This document shows, one piece after another, positions 20,385 through 28,570 of a DNA stretch of 64,000 nucleotides (the first letter of the stretch is position 1; the number at the start of each line of letters is the position of its first letter). The position numbers were made by a program, and so were the translations under genes. This DNA comes from Weissella hellenica (GTDB lineage Bacteria > Bacillota > Bacilli > Lactobacillales > Lactobacillaceae): contig NZ_BJEG01000003.1 in assembly GCF_005405545.1 (NCBI RefSeq), positions 1 to 64,000 of the forward strand. Reading direction: 5' to 3'. Under the pieces are notes generated by a model. The model was not told the origin of the DNA. It saw nothing but the letters and a program-made list of their open reading frames with translations, and did no database searches.

Positions 20385-21566
20385 TTACTCATAAAAAACT
20401 GGTATACGCCCTGTATCCATTGCCTGTTGTAACGGTTGCTTGGCCATCAATTCATATAGTTTACCGGCACGATAATCCAACTGTAAAATATCATTTATCA
20501 TCTCATGTGTCACGTGATTAATAACAGGTAATTGGATTTGATCACGCTTTTTTTTAATAAAAAACCGACCTTGCTTCGTTGCGCCAAGTACTCGTAAATA
20601 GGGACGCTGAAGCGCTTGCATCATTTCATCATGGCTTATATTTAATAGTGTGTATAACATTGTCCGTTGGAGACGTGACCATGTATACCGCTTACTTTTA
20701 AACATTGTCATAAATGTTTGATAGTCAACCCGTGTATACCGTGTCATTTGTTCTTTTAAGCGATACGCAAGCCCATCAGTTAATTGATAAATCTGTTCTA
20801 ATTGACAAATTGGTGTTGTTAACACTTTATATTGTAAAAATGGGTACCACGCTTCTGACCAATTTTTAGATTGCTCACCACCCGCCAATAACTGTGCAGC
20901 TGGTTTTGATACATAATCCACAAATTCATTAACTGTTTGTTCTTGCAACATTAATTCACGTAATGCTGTTGCACTCGCAATCCGAGTATCGGTAATACCC
21001 GTTTGATGATAATCCGCTCCTTGACGTTGAATAGGCACTAAGTTCACTTTATCTGCATACCCTAAATCCAATAGCGCCATTGCATAAGCAAAGCCTAATA
21101 AATCATTGGGCTGCGATAAACGTTGCCCAGTAGCATCAGCTAAGACATCATTAAAAACAGTTGCATAGGTTTGCGTATAATCATTTTTAAATGCATCATT
21201 TTCACCTAATTTTTGGCGAGCAATTTTTGCCAAAGCCAAAAAATCAAGTTGTGCATGTTCTGCACCAAAGGCGATACAAGTCACCCCCGCTGCAACCAAC
21301 ACATTAACCGCCCCACGAGCAAATAAGTGGGCTGGTTGTACAGCAAAGGCAAACGGTAGTTCATAGACCACATCAGCACCGCCTATTAATGCTAATTCTG
21401 CGCGTTGCCATTTATCAAAAACAGCTGGTAAGCCTCGTTGCACAAAATTGCCCGACATCACAACAACCGTTGTATCAGCACCAGTTATTTGCTTTGCTTT
21501 TGCTAATTGATATGCATGTCCATTATGAAATGGATTATATTCGGCAACGATCCCAACTGCTTTCAT
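20385..21566 (-). CDS. tmcAL: tRNA(Met) cytidine acetate ligase-like protein
   Basis: A 393-residue protein of the TmcAL (YlbM) nucleotidyltransferase family. It starts VGIVAEYNPFHNGHAYQL, with the HxGH-like nucleotide-binding motif at about 14-19, followed by VMSGNFVQRGLPAVFDKW. TmcAL makes N4-acetylcytidine at the wobble base of elongator tRNA-Met using acetate and ATP. It lies between the methyltransferase and yceD, the usual neighbourhood. A Lys-Arg patch (FIKKKRDQ) sits in the C-terminal third. Confidence 0.9.
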   Translation of the reverse strand: MKAVGIVAEYNPFHNGHAYQLAKAKQITGADTTVVVMSGNFVQRGLPAVFDKWQRAELALIGGADVVYELPFAFAVQPAHLFARGAVNVLVAAGVTCIAFGAEHAQLDFLALAKIARQKLGENDAFKNDYTQTYATVFNDVLADATGQRLSQPNDLLGFAYAMALLDLGYADKVNLVPIQRQGADYHQTGITDTRIASATALRELMLQEQTVNEFVDYVSKPAAQLLAGGEQSKNWSEAWYPFLQYKVLTTPICQLEQIYQLTDGLAYRLKEQMTRYTRVDYQTFMTMFKSKRYTWSRLQRTMLYTLLNISHDEMMQALQRPYLRVLGATKQGRFFIKKKRDQIQLPVINHVTHEMINDILQLDYRAGKLYELMAKQPLQQAMDTGRIPVFYE

Positions 21567-21580
21567 AACTATTTTTCCTT

Positions 21581-22327
21581 CTAAGCTTTAGTAGCGCTAA
21601 AGAACCAACGATCTGTTTCTGCCGTAACATCTTGACGACCATAATCAGCAGACACCTTAATATCTTTAAAGCCAGCCTTTTTCAACAAACGCATAAAGGT
21701 CTCTAAATCATAAGTTCGTTCAGTGTGTATTTCTTGTAACTGCTGGTACCCATCAATTTCTTCGTTATACACAAAAAATGTTAATTCGTGCTCAACAGTA
21801 TGTGACATACCCTCAACACCGTATGATGACCACATAAAAGCAGTCTCATCATCATGCCAATTAAACATGTAACCTGGATAGTAAACATCCGTCTGCCATG
21901 GTGAAATAACGTCGAATAAAAATTGCCCATCGTCTTCCAAGTGCTTAGCAACTTGTTTAAAAGCATCTAACATTTCTTTCGTGTTTGCTAGATAGTTAAA
22001 AGAATCGGCAAACGATGTTATTGTTGCATATTTTTGCTTCAAGTCAGACCATTCACGCATATCACCTTCAATTAACGGTAATTCAAGTTCCGCTTCTTGC
22101 GCATGTTGTGCGGCTAAAGTTAGCATTTCTGGTGACAAATCAAAAACTGTCACATCTTTAAAGCCGTTTTGTTTAAGTAAAATGGCTAAGCGACCTGCAC
22201 CACCCGCTAGCTCTAATAATTTACCATCTTTAGCGGTTATATTCTTTTGTGCATAAGATAACCAGTCTTGGTAGGCATCCTCATCAAATAAATCATCATA
22301 TAACTTTGCAAATGTTTGGTAATTCAT
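21581..22327 (-). CDS. Class I SAM-dependent methyltransferase (YqeM type)
   Basis: A 248-residue methyltransferase. The SAM motif I is KLLELAGGAGRLAILLKQNG (about 37-56); TVFDLSPEMLTLAA is motif II and PLIEGDMREW motif III. Its target is unknown. It begins in a TAATG overlap with rsfS, so the two are translationally coupled, and it occupies the yqeM position of the yqeG cluster in Firmicutes. Confidence 0.85.
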   Translation of the reverse strand: MNYQTFAKLYDDLFDEDAYQDWLSYAQKNITAKDGKLLELAGGAGRLAILLKQNGFKDVTVFDLSPEMLTLAAQHAQEAELELPLIEGDMREWSDLKQKYATITSFADSFNYLANTKEMLDAFKQVAKHLEDDGQFLFDVISPWQTDVYYPGYMFNWHDDETAFMWSSYGVEGMSHTVEHELTFFVYNEEIDGYQQLQEIHTERTYDLETFMRLLKKAGFKDIKVSADYGRQDVTAETDRWFFSATKA

Positions 22328-22695
22328 TAAAAATCTTCCTTAATGATCCATTGATCAATTGCTACTTCTGGAGCAGCCTGCCAGTTTTTTTCAAGTCGAT
22401 AAAAATCGCGTGTTTCTGTCTTAAATACGTGTACAATTAAATCACCAAAGTCCAATAAGGCCCATTGCCCCTCACTGCGTCCTTCTTGACGAATTAATTC
22501 GAATCCGGCCTCTGCCATTTGATCAATAATTTCATCAGCAATCGCAATCACTTGACGCTCAGTTGGTGCGCTCAAAATCAAGTAATTATCTGTGATAATA
22601 CTCATTTCATGAATATCCAAAGATACTAAATCTTCAGCTCGCTTACCATCAGCAGCCTTCACTGCTACTTCCAACATATCATTAACATTAGTCAT
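22327..22695 (-). CDS. rsfS: Ribosomal silencing factor RsfS
   Basis: A 122-residue DUF143 protein that binds ribosomal protein L14 and blocks subunit joining when nutrients are short. Signature stretches: AEDLVSLDIHEMSIITDNYLILSAPTERQVIAIADEI and EGRSEGQWALLDFGDLIVHVF. It overlaps yqeK by one base (TAATG) and the methyltransferase by one base. Confidence 0.95.
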   Translation of the reverse strand: MTNVNDMLEVAVKAADGKRAEDLVSLDIHEMSIITDNYLILSAPTERQVIAIADEIIDQMAEAGFELIRQEGRSEGQWALLDFGDLIVHVFKTETRDFYRLEKNWQAAPEVAIDQWIIKEDF

Positions 22696-23294
22696 TATTT
22701 ATCAACACTCCATGTATTATAAGTTAATAGCGTTCCCGGGTAGATACTAACCTTTTTAGTTAGCAAAAAGGTTAGTGTATGCGCCGTTTGCCAACCAACA
22801 CTAGCTGCCAAATCGTCAAACGCCAACGCACGAACATCTTCTACCCCAGGAAAATCACGCCCTGTTTCAATATAATCAGCCATATACAATATCTGGCTGA
22901 GCTTAGTCATCACTGTAGCACCTGTGGTATGTTGCCGAATGGCATTTAAGATGTCTTCATGCGCAATGCCTAATTCATCTTTTACCATTTCAGCGCCAAC
23001 AACGCCATGCCAAACATTATTACCCCAATTAGTCAAATCACGGTCCAATTGTTTTTTTTCAATCTCACGCAAAAAATCTTCATCAGAACGTTCTTTAGCA
23101 TAGTCATGTGTTAAAGCTGCAATTGATGCTAATTCTGCATCAACATGCCATTTTTCAGCTAGTTGTAATGCCATCTCTTCTACACGCAAAACGTGCTCGA
23201 AACGTTTTGTTGATAACGCTTGCGAAACCTTATCAATTAGTAGTTCACGCGAACCACTAAAAATTTTTTGTGTATAAATTAGTTTATCTGTCAT
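22695..23294 (-). CDS. yqeK: YqeK family HD-domain phosphohydrolase
   Basis: A 199-residue HD-domain hydrolase. The metal ligands lie in RFEHVLRVEEMALQLA (first His), ALTHDYAKE (His-Asp) and NAIRQHTTGA. YqeK proteins hydrolyse diadenosine tetraphosphate symmetrically. It overlaps nadD by 11 bases and rsfS by one, placing it in the nadD-yqeK-rsfS block found in most Firmicutes. Confidence 0.92.
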   Translation of the reverse strand: MTDKLIYTQKIFSGSRELLIDKVSQALSTKRFEHVLRVEEMALQLAEKWHVDAELASIAALTHDYAKERSDEDFLREIEKKQLDRDLTNWGNNVWHGVVGAEMVKDELGIAHEDILNAIRQHTTGATVMTKLSQILYMADYIETGRDFPGVEDVRALAFDDLAASVGWQTAHTLTFLLTKKVSIYPGTLLTYNTWSVDK

Positions 23295-23922
23295 TTAAAT
23301 ATAACCCGTTTTCTACAATATAAGCTGCTACCAGATCAGGAACTAAATAACGGACACTTTGATGATGACTAATTCGTTGTCGAATATCAGTTGAGTTAAT
23401 CATCAAATCAGGGACATCAACCCATAGTACGGGGTATGCTGATTCTTTTACTTGACCGGGGCGGTTAACCCCGACAAATTTAACTAGCTTTAGTAAATCA
23501 TCAATCCGATACCATGTCTTAAGATAAGCAACCTCATCCCCACCAATTATAAAATAATATTCATAGTTAGGATGTTCAAGTTTCAATTGCAACATCGTAT
23601 TATAAGTATAGCTTTTACCACCACGTTGCACTTCTAACGGTTCAATATCAAAACGACTGTTACCGATAATTGCTGCCTGAACCATCCGCGCACGATCAAT
23701 TGGATTGATAGCTGCTTTATAATCCACATGTGGTGGCTTGGCATTGGGCATAAAATATACCTTATCCAGGCCTAATTTATCGGCAACTTGTTCAGCGATG
23801 ATGAGATGACCAATATGTGGTGGGTTAAAGGTGCCCCCAAGAATCCCTATTTTTTGCTTATTTTTTGCAACCTCTGGTTCAAGTTGAAGTTGCGTAACAA
23901 ATTGTTGAAATGTCGCTACCAT
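23284..23922 (-). CDS. nadD: Nicotinate-nucleotide adenylyltransferase
   Basis: A 212-residue enzyme that adds AMP from ATP to nicotinate mononucleotide in NAD synthesis. The motif IGILGGTFNPPHIGHLIIAE (about 26-45) contains the HxGH site, and STDIRQRI near the C-terminus is the ISST-type motif. About 20 N-terminal residues precede the usual start; the ATG at 23922 has GGGAG upstream and is accepted. Confidence 0.95.
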   Translation of the reverse strand: MVATFQQFVTQLQLEPEVAKNKQKIGILGGTFNPPHIGHLIIAEQVADKLGLDKVYFMPNAKPPHVDYKAAINPIDRARMVQAAIIGNSRFDIEPLEVQRGGKSYTYNTMLQLKLEHPNYEYYFIIGGDEVAYLKTWYRIDDLLKLVKFVGVNRPGQVKESAYPVLWVDVPDLMINSTDIRQRISHHQSVRYLVPDLVAAYIVENGLYLNDR

Positions 23923-23949
23923 AAGCCATCTCCCATTGCCTATTATTTA

Positions 23950-24264
23950 TTAAATCTTTTGTACTGTTACTGAATAATGTCGGTTTTCTTTTTCATCAGA
24001 TTCACCAAACAATACTAAAGTATGTCCGATTGTTTGCACAACTTGAATATCTGAATTTTCTTCAATAAACGTCTTTAATTCAGTCGTGTCAACTTCTGAA
24101 TTAGCTAAAATGTTTACTTTAAACAACTCACGTTTATTAATTGCATCTTCTAATTGATCTAGCCAATTTTTTGTTAGACCTTGCTTACCAACACTAAATA
24201 GTGGTCGCATGTCGTGTGCTGATGCTCGTAAGTAACGTTTTTGTTTTCCGCGTAGTGATATCAT
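23950..24264 (-). CDS. yhbY: YhbY family RNA-binding protein
   Basis: A 104-residue CRM-domain protein that associates with pre-50S ribosomal particles. The family pattern is clear: LRGKQKRYLRASAHDMRPLFSVGKQGLT, then IGHTLVLFGES. The start follows three bases after the yqeH stop; its SD lies inside the end of yqeH. It is the yqeI position of the B. subtilis cluster. Confidence 0.94.
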   Translation of the reverse strand: MISLRGKQKRYLRASAHDMRPLFSVGKQGLTKNWLDQLEDAINKRELFKVNILANSEVDTTELKTFIEENSDIQVVQTIGHTLVLFGESDEKENRHYSVTVQKI

Positions 24265-24267
24265 GTT

Positions 24268-25410
24268 TTAAATCATTGCCCTTCTTGTTAATACTGAAAC
24301 ACCCTGTGGTGCCCAGCCTGCGACAACAGTATTTGCTGGTACGGTTAGCCATCCTAATCCGTCAATCACAATATCTGTTTTTTCTGTTGTTTTAAATTCA
24401 TAGCGTTGCAGTGGTGGTAACATGGCCAAATTTTCGGTTGCTGGTGGTGCTAAAAGGTCACCGGCATGTTTTTCATAAAACGCATCTGCATTAGCTAGTT
24501 TTGTTCGGTGGATCAACAAATTATTTTCAAAATATGCTGTGATGCTAGTTCGCTGCCCTTGGATGTAATCAAAACGTGCCAAAGCACCCATAAATAAAGT
24601 CTGTCCTTCATTTAATTGGAACGTCTTAGGTTTGATTTCTTTTTGTGGTGACACGTATTTCAAATCCTTAGCACTTAAATAATGTGCCATTTGATCTTGA
24701 TGAATAATACCAGGGGTATCAATAATATTGCTGTCATCATCTAGCGGAATTTCAATCCGATCCAATGTTGTCCCTGGGAATCGTGATGTTGTGATAACGT
24801 CATGCCGATCACCTGTTACTGATTTAATAACTTGATTGATTAAGGTTGACTTACCAACGTTAGTAACACCCACCACGTAAACAGAACGGTTTTTACGATA
24901 CTTTGAAATTAAATCAAGCATTTTCTCAATATCTTCACCGTTTTTTCCTGATGTCAAAGCAACATCAATTGGACGGAGACCAGCAATATTAGCTTGTTGA
25001 CGCATCCAATCTTTAATTTTACTGCGCTTCAATGAGCGTGGTAACACATCGACCTTATTACCAACTAGTAAAACGTCATTGTTTCCAACGAAACGGTGCA
25101 AGCCAGGAATTAATGAACCTGAAAAGTCAAAGACATCCATAACATAAACAACCAATGAATTTGTATCTGCAATTTGTTCTAACAAATGACGAAAATCATC
25201 ATCAGTTAAATTAACTGGCTGGATTTCATTATAGTGACGCAAACGGAAACACCGTTGACAAAAGACTTCATCATTTTCAAAGCTCTTTTTAAGCGCTGAC
25301 ATTGGTGTATACCCAATGTCATTTTTATTATCGGTTTGAATTAACGCACCACAGCCAATACAGCGTAATCCTTCATCTATATATTGACGTATTGTCTCTT
25401 CACTAATCAA
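24268..25410 (-). CDS. yqeH: Ribosome biogenesis GTPase YqeH
   Basis: A 380-residue circularly permuted GTPase acting in 30S assembly. An N-terminal zinc finger (CIGCG at about 17-21 and CQRC at about 51-54) is followed by permuted G motifs: LVGNKVDVLPRS (G4), then VVGVTNVGKSTLINQ (G1) and DTPGI (G3). The start is TTG: it is preceded by GGAGG eight bases upstream and no better ATG is nearby. It overlaps yqeG by eight bases. Confidence 0.94.
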   Translation of the reverse strand: MISEETIRQYIDEGLRCIGCGALIQTDNKNDIGYTPMSALKKSFENDEVFCQRCFRLRHYNEIQPVNLTDDDFRHLLEQIADTNSLVVYVMDVFDFSGSLIPGLHRFVGNNDVLLVGNKVDVLPRSLKRSKIKDWMRQQANIAGLRPIDVALTSGKNGEDIEKMLDLISKYRKNRSVYVVGVTNVGKSTLINQVIKSVTGDRHDVITTSRFPGTTLDRIEIPLDDDSNIIDTPGIIHQDQMAHYLSAKDLKYVSPQKEIKPKTFQLNEGQTLFMGALARFDYIQGQRTSITAYFENNLLIHRTKLANADAFYEKHAGDLLAPPATENLAMLPPLQRYEFKTTEKTDIVIDGLGWLTVPANTVVAGWAPQGVSVLTRRAMI

Positions 25411-25930
25411 GTTGCTTCCTCCATTGTAATTGTGGATTGTTCTTTAACATATCCTTTTTGACACCTTTTTCAAAGAAACGATTAATTTTGGTATTCCATT
25501 GATCTGTTTCAATTAAAGGTTTTACTAAAATGCTACGCATACCAGCATTATTTGCAGCCCAAACATCCGTTAGTAATTGATCACCGACCATCACCATTTG
25601 GCTTGGATCAAGTTGTAAGGTTTTAGCAGCTTCCTTTAACCCACGCGTCATTGGCTTTAGAGCTCGTGCGACAAAGTCTAATTGCAAGGGGTCAGCCACT
25701 CGTGCAATCCGATCAGAAGAATTGTTAGAAACAATCAAGACGGGGATTTGCGCCTGCTTCATTTGCAATAACCAATCATGTAGTTCACGCGTACCATCAG
25801 GATTATTCCAGGCTACTAACGTATTATCTAAATCTGTCAAAACAGCTTTAATATTGTGCTGTTGTAATTGTTTTGGGGTAACGCAATAAATTGCGTCAAT
25901 CATCCACGTTGGGGTAAATGAGTTCGTCAT
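25403..25930 (-). CDS. yqeG: YqeG family HAD phosphatase
   Basis: A 175-residue HAD-superfamily (IIIA) phosphatase. Motif I AVLTDLDNTLVAW (about 30-42), motif II VLIVSNNSS, and motif III/IV MVMVGDQLLTDVWAANNAG are intact. The substrate is unproven; the family is related to phosphatidylglycerophosphatase-type HADs. It is the first gene of the yqeG-yqeH-yhbY-nadD-yqeK-rsfS cluster and has a promoter just upstream. Confidence 0.9.
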   Translation of the reverse strand: MTNSFTPTWMIDAIYCVTPKQLQQHNIKAVLTDLDNTLVAWNNPDGTRELHDWLLQMKQAQIPVLIVSNNSSDRIARVADPLQLDFVARALKPMTRGLKEAAKTLQLDPSQMVMVGDQLLTDVWAANNAGMRSILVKPLIETDQWNTKINRFFEKGVKKDMLKNNPQLQWRKQLD

Positions 25931-25957
25931 TTTTTATCCTTTTCCACTGTTAATCTT

Positions 25958-25985
25958 ATTATAAAGTATACGCTAAATTTGTTAT
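25958..25985 (-). promoter_or_regulatory. Promoter of the yqeG cluster
   Basis: Minus strand -35 ATAACA (25980-25985), a 16-bp spacer, -10 TATAAT (25958-25963), about 28 bp upstream of yqeG. The -10 is consensus, the -35 moderate. It is likely to drive the whole set down to yceD. Confidence 0.65.
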
Positions 25986-26041
25986 TTTATAAAGAACTCT
26001 GCCACGCACTTGCACGTTTTAAAATTTAAAATTAAGACAAC

Positions 26042-26080
26042 AAATAAACCACATCTCTATTAGAGACGTGGCTTATTATA
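26042..26080 (-). terminator. ddl terminator
   Basis: The hairpin CCACGTCTCTAATAGAGATGTGG is followed by TTTATTTGTT on the minus strand. It ends ddl and separates it from the yqeG promoter. Confidence 0.8.
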
Positions 26081-26088
26081 CTTTATTA

Positions 26089-27237
26089 TTATTTTGCTAC
26101 TTCAGCATTGTATTGCTTTTCACCCATACGCTCTTCGCCAAGTGAAACGAAATCGTATGATAATTTATTTTGGCGTTCGAATTCAGCCATACCATATTGA
26201 ATTAATTCATCAATCAGATTGGTATAACTAATTCCTGAAACTTCCCACATTTGTGGATACAATGAAATATTAGTAAATCCAGGTAATGTGTTGGGCTCAC
26301 CCAAGTAAGGAACACCATTATTATCAATCATGAAGTCCATACGTGTTAGGCCAACAAGTCCTAATGCCTTGTATGCACGCAAAGCCATATCAGTAATTTC
26401 TTCAGCTAATGTATCATCCATCTTGGCGGGTAATTCAAATACCATACCAGACGCATCAACGAATTTGTTATTGTAATCATACCAAACATCATCTTCTGGC
26501 AAGACAATTCCACCTAAACGTGAAGCACGTGGGTTTTCATTTCCTAAGATTGAGATAAAGACTTCGCGTGGCTTATCCAAACCACCCTCAACCAAAACTT
26601 TATAATCATATTGGAATGAATCTTTCAACGCAACAGCATACTCTTCAGCATTAGTTACACGCGAAACCCCCACTGATGACCCTTGACTAGCAGCTTTAAC
26701 AAACAAAACATCTGAGTTTAGTTTAGCTGTCAATTCATCAAAAGTGTAGTCCTTATAATTTTGGTCAGTTACCAAAACGTAATCAGTGTTACGAACACCT
26801 GCTTGATTTAGAATACGCTTCGTCAAATCCTTATCAAATGACATCGCTGATGCGGCAATTCCCGGCCCCAAATATGGCTTCTTTAGCAAACGGAACAATG
26901 CTTGCAACGTACCATCTTCACCCAAGTTTCCGTGAACAACTGGGTAGAAGAAATCAATGTTGGCCATCTCACTCAATGCAGCAATTGGTGTCAATGGGTT
27001 AGTCATATCCATCTTTTCCTTCGCTGCAGCAACAATTGCATCTTCATCTTCCCCTTCAAAGACACGCCATGAATCTTTTGAGTTCATCATAATACCGTCT
27101 TTTGAAATCAAAAAGACAGTGACATCGTACTTTTCTTTATCCATAGCATCATAAATGTTATGTGCTGACCGTTTTGAAACATCGTGCTCAGATGAATTTC
27201 CACCAAACAACATTGCAATATTTAATTTTTCTGACAT
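26089..27237 (-). CDS. ddl: D-Ala--D-Ala/D-Lac ligase, Phe-type
   Basis: A 382-residue ATP-grasp ligase for the terminal dipeptide or depsipeptide of peptidoglycan. It starts MSEKLNIAMLFGGNSSEHDVS at 27237 after GGGGAG. The GNLGEDGTLQ region, KAASQGSSVGVS ATP loop and GEPNTLPGFTNIS C-terminal signature are all present. The omega-loop reads YDYNNKF: the residue that is Tyr in D-Ala-D-Ala enzymes is Phe259 here, as in Leuconostoc and vancomycin-resistant lactobacilli (Phe261 in L. mesenteroides). I therefore predict D-Ala-D-Lac activity. Confidence 0.95.
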   Translation of the reverse strand: MSEKLNIAMLFGGNSSEHDVSKRSAHNIYDAMDKEKYDVTVFLISKDGIMMNSKDSWRVFEGEDEDAIVAAAKEKMDMTNPLTPIAALSEMANIDFFYPVVHGNLGEDGTLQALFRLLKKPYLGPGIAASAMSFDKDLTKRILNQAGVRNTDYVLVTDQNYKDYTFDELTAKLNSDVLFVKAASQGSSVGVSRVTNAEEYAVALKDSFQYDYKVLVEGGLDKPREVFISILGNENPRASRLGGIVLPEDDVWYDYNNKFVDASGMVFELPAKMDDTLAEEITDMALRAYKALGLVGLTRMDFMIDNNGVPYLGEPNTLPGFTNISLYPQMWEVSGISYTNLIDELIQYGMAEFERQNKLSYDFVSLGEERMGEKQYNAEVAK

Positions 27238-27283
27238 ATTGGTTCTCCCCTTGACTGTCAAACTGATTTAATATAGAAACCTA

Positions 27284-27308
27284 AGTATAACACATAAATC
27301 CGATTTAT
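27284..27308 (-). promoter_or_regulatory. ddl promoter with a palindrome at -35
   Basis: An extended -10 TGTTATACT (TATACT at 27284-27289) lies about 47 bp upstream of ddl. A perfect 15-nt palindrome (ATAAATC, centre C, GATTTAT; 27294-27308) fills the place of a -35, which is otherwise missing. A regulator that binds there is possible; this is inference. Confidence 0.5.
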
Positions 27309-27315
27309 GGGATTA

Positions 27316-28299
27316 TTACATCAAAAGATCCCTGGACTCGTTCAAATAATCAAAAATTTCTTTAGGCAAATTATCGCGCATCATGAGACCTTGTAAAAAT
27401 CTTTGCTGATTATATAAACAATGCCATGCCCCCTCAGATTCTGGTTGCATTTGCCGTGTCATCTCTTGACGCCACTGTTTTAATTGTTGTAAAAAGTACT
27501 TTGCATATAATTCATTTGTATTAACTAAATCTGTAATCAGACCAATCAAACGACGATTTTCACCCATAATAAGCGGCATATCCAACCGTTTTAATTTTTC
27601 AATTAAAATGGTCAACAAAAATATTTTATCCGCCCGTTGCACCTTATCGTCATGCATAAATTCTGACATCAAATTACCAATGTGCATAAAAGCATGGGCC
27701 CAGCCTTTATCACCAACAAAGCCACGCGTATCACGTTCTAAGGCAATATACGTTGCAAGGTTAATGAATAACGTTTGTTCTGCTTCATCACTAATAAATT
27801 TATTACTGCCTTTACGATTGGCATGCCGTAACATTGACAAGACAAATATCGCAAACGAGCGATAAAATACGCCATCATTATCTAGTTCATCGATATGACT
27901 AAACAACACATTATCTTGAACAAGACAACGTACTATCAAAAATAATTGATTAGTTTCAAACACACCATTTTGTAATCCATCACTGATAAAAAAGAAAGCG
28001 CCTTTATCCCGCAATGTCGGATCAGTTTGACGTAGGCTACTTAATAAATCTAAAACGTCTTGATTGCTAATTTTAACAGATTGACCAGCATACATCATTT
28101 GCTGCCATTCTAAAATACGTTGTTTAATATCTTCTGCTTGTTCATCTGCTAATTGCACAACTTGGCTAGGTTCATCATAATCAATTTGATCAAGTAAATG
28201 ACCAACTTGACTACCTAGTGAATTTAATAATTTACCTGCATAGACTTGTTCGTGAAGCAACTTTAATTCATCACGAACGTCGTCAATCGTATATTCCAT
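27316..28299 (-). CDS. DUF2785 domain protein
   Basis: A 327-residue protein of the DUF2785 family, identified from GFVGDKGWAHAFMHIGNLMSEFM (about residues 195-217) and the surrounding helical repeats. It is soluble, helical and of unknown function. I place the start at 28299 (MEYTIDDVRDEL) after AAGGAAAGG. The open frame extends 33 codons further and mimics a lipoprotein signal (FFILNGC), but that part has no SD and runs through likely promoter sequence. It has no obvious partner; ddl follows. Confidence 0.8.
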   Translation of the reverse strand: MEYTIDDVRDELKLLHEQVYAGKLLNSLGSQVGHLLDQIDYDEPSQVVQLADEQAEDIKQRILEWQQMMYAGQSVKISNQDVLDLLSSLRQTDPTLRDKGAFFFISDGLQNGVFETNQLFLIVRCLVQDNVLFSHIDELDNDGVFYRSFAIFVLSMLRHANRKGSNKFISDEAEQTLFINLATYIALERDTRGFVGDKGWAHAFMHIGNLMSEFMHDDKVQRADKIFLLTILIEKLKRLDMPLIMGENRRLIGLITDLVNTNELYAKYFLQQLKQWRQEMTRQMQPESEGAWHCLYNQQRFLQGLMMRDNLPKEIFDYLNESRDLLM

Positions 28300-28428
28300 T
28301 CTTTGACGCCTTTCCTTGTTATTATTTGTCTCATTTAGATTACCACAACCATTTAAAATAAAAAACACACTAATGGTAACAAATATAAACTTGTACACTA
28401 AATTAATTTCCTAAAGTCGCTTACTCAT

Positions 28429-28456
28429 GACATTTTGTTAGCATAACAAAAACGTC
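28429..28456. repeat. Inverted repeat upstream of the DUF2785 gene
   Basis: TTTTGTTA (28433-28440) and TAACAAAA (28444-28451) form a perfect 8-bp hairpin with a 3-nt loop, extended by GAC/GTC. A second repeat AGTTAA-N9-TTAACT lies at 28486-28506. Neither has a T-run, so they are more like operators than terminators. The 271-bp gap 28300-28570 holds nothing else I can support. Confidence 0.5.
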
Positions 28457-28570
28457 CACTAGCTTAATGCCATCCATATACTATAAGTTAAACTAATTCG
28501 TTAACTCTTTACCGGATGTCTCATCGTAGTAGACGCTTTTATTTTTATGATATTAATGGCTATTTAAAGG

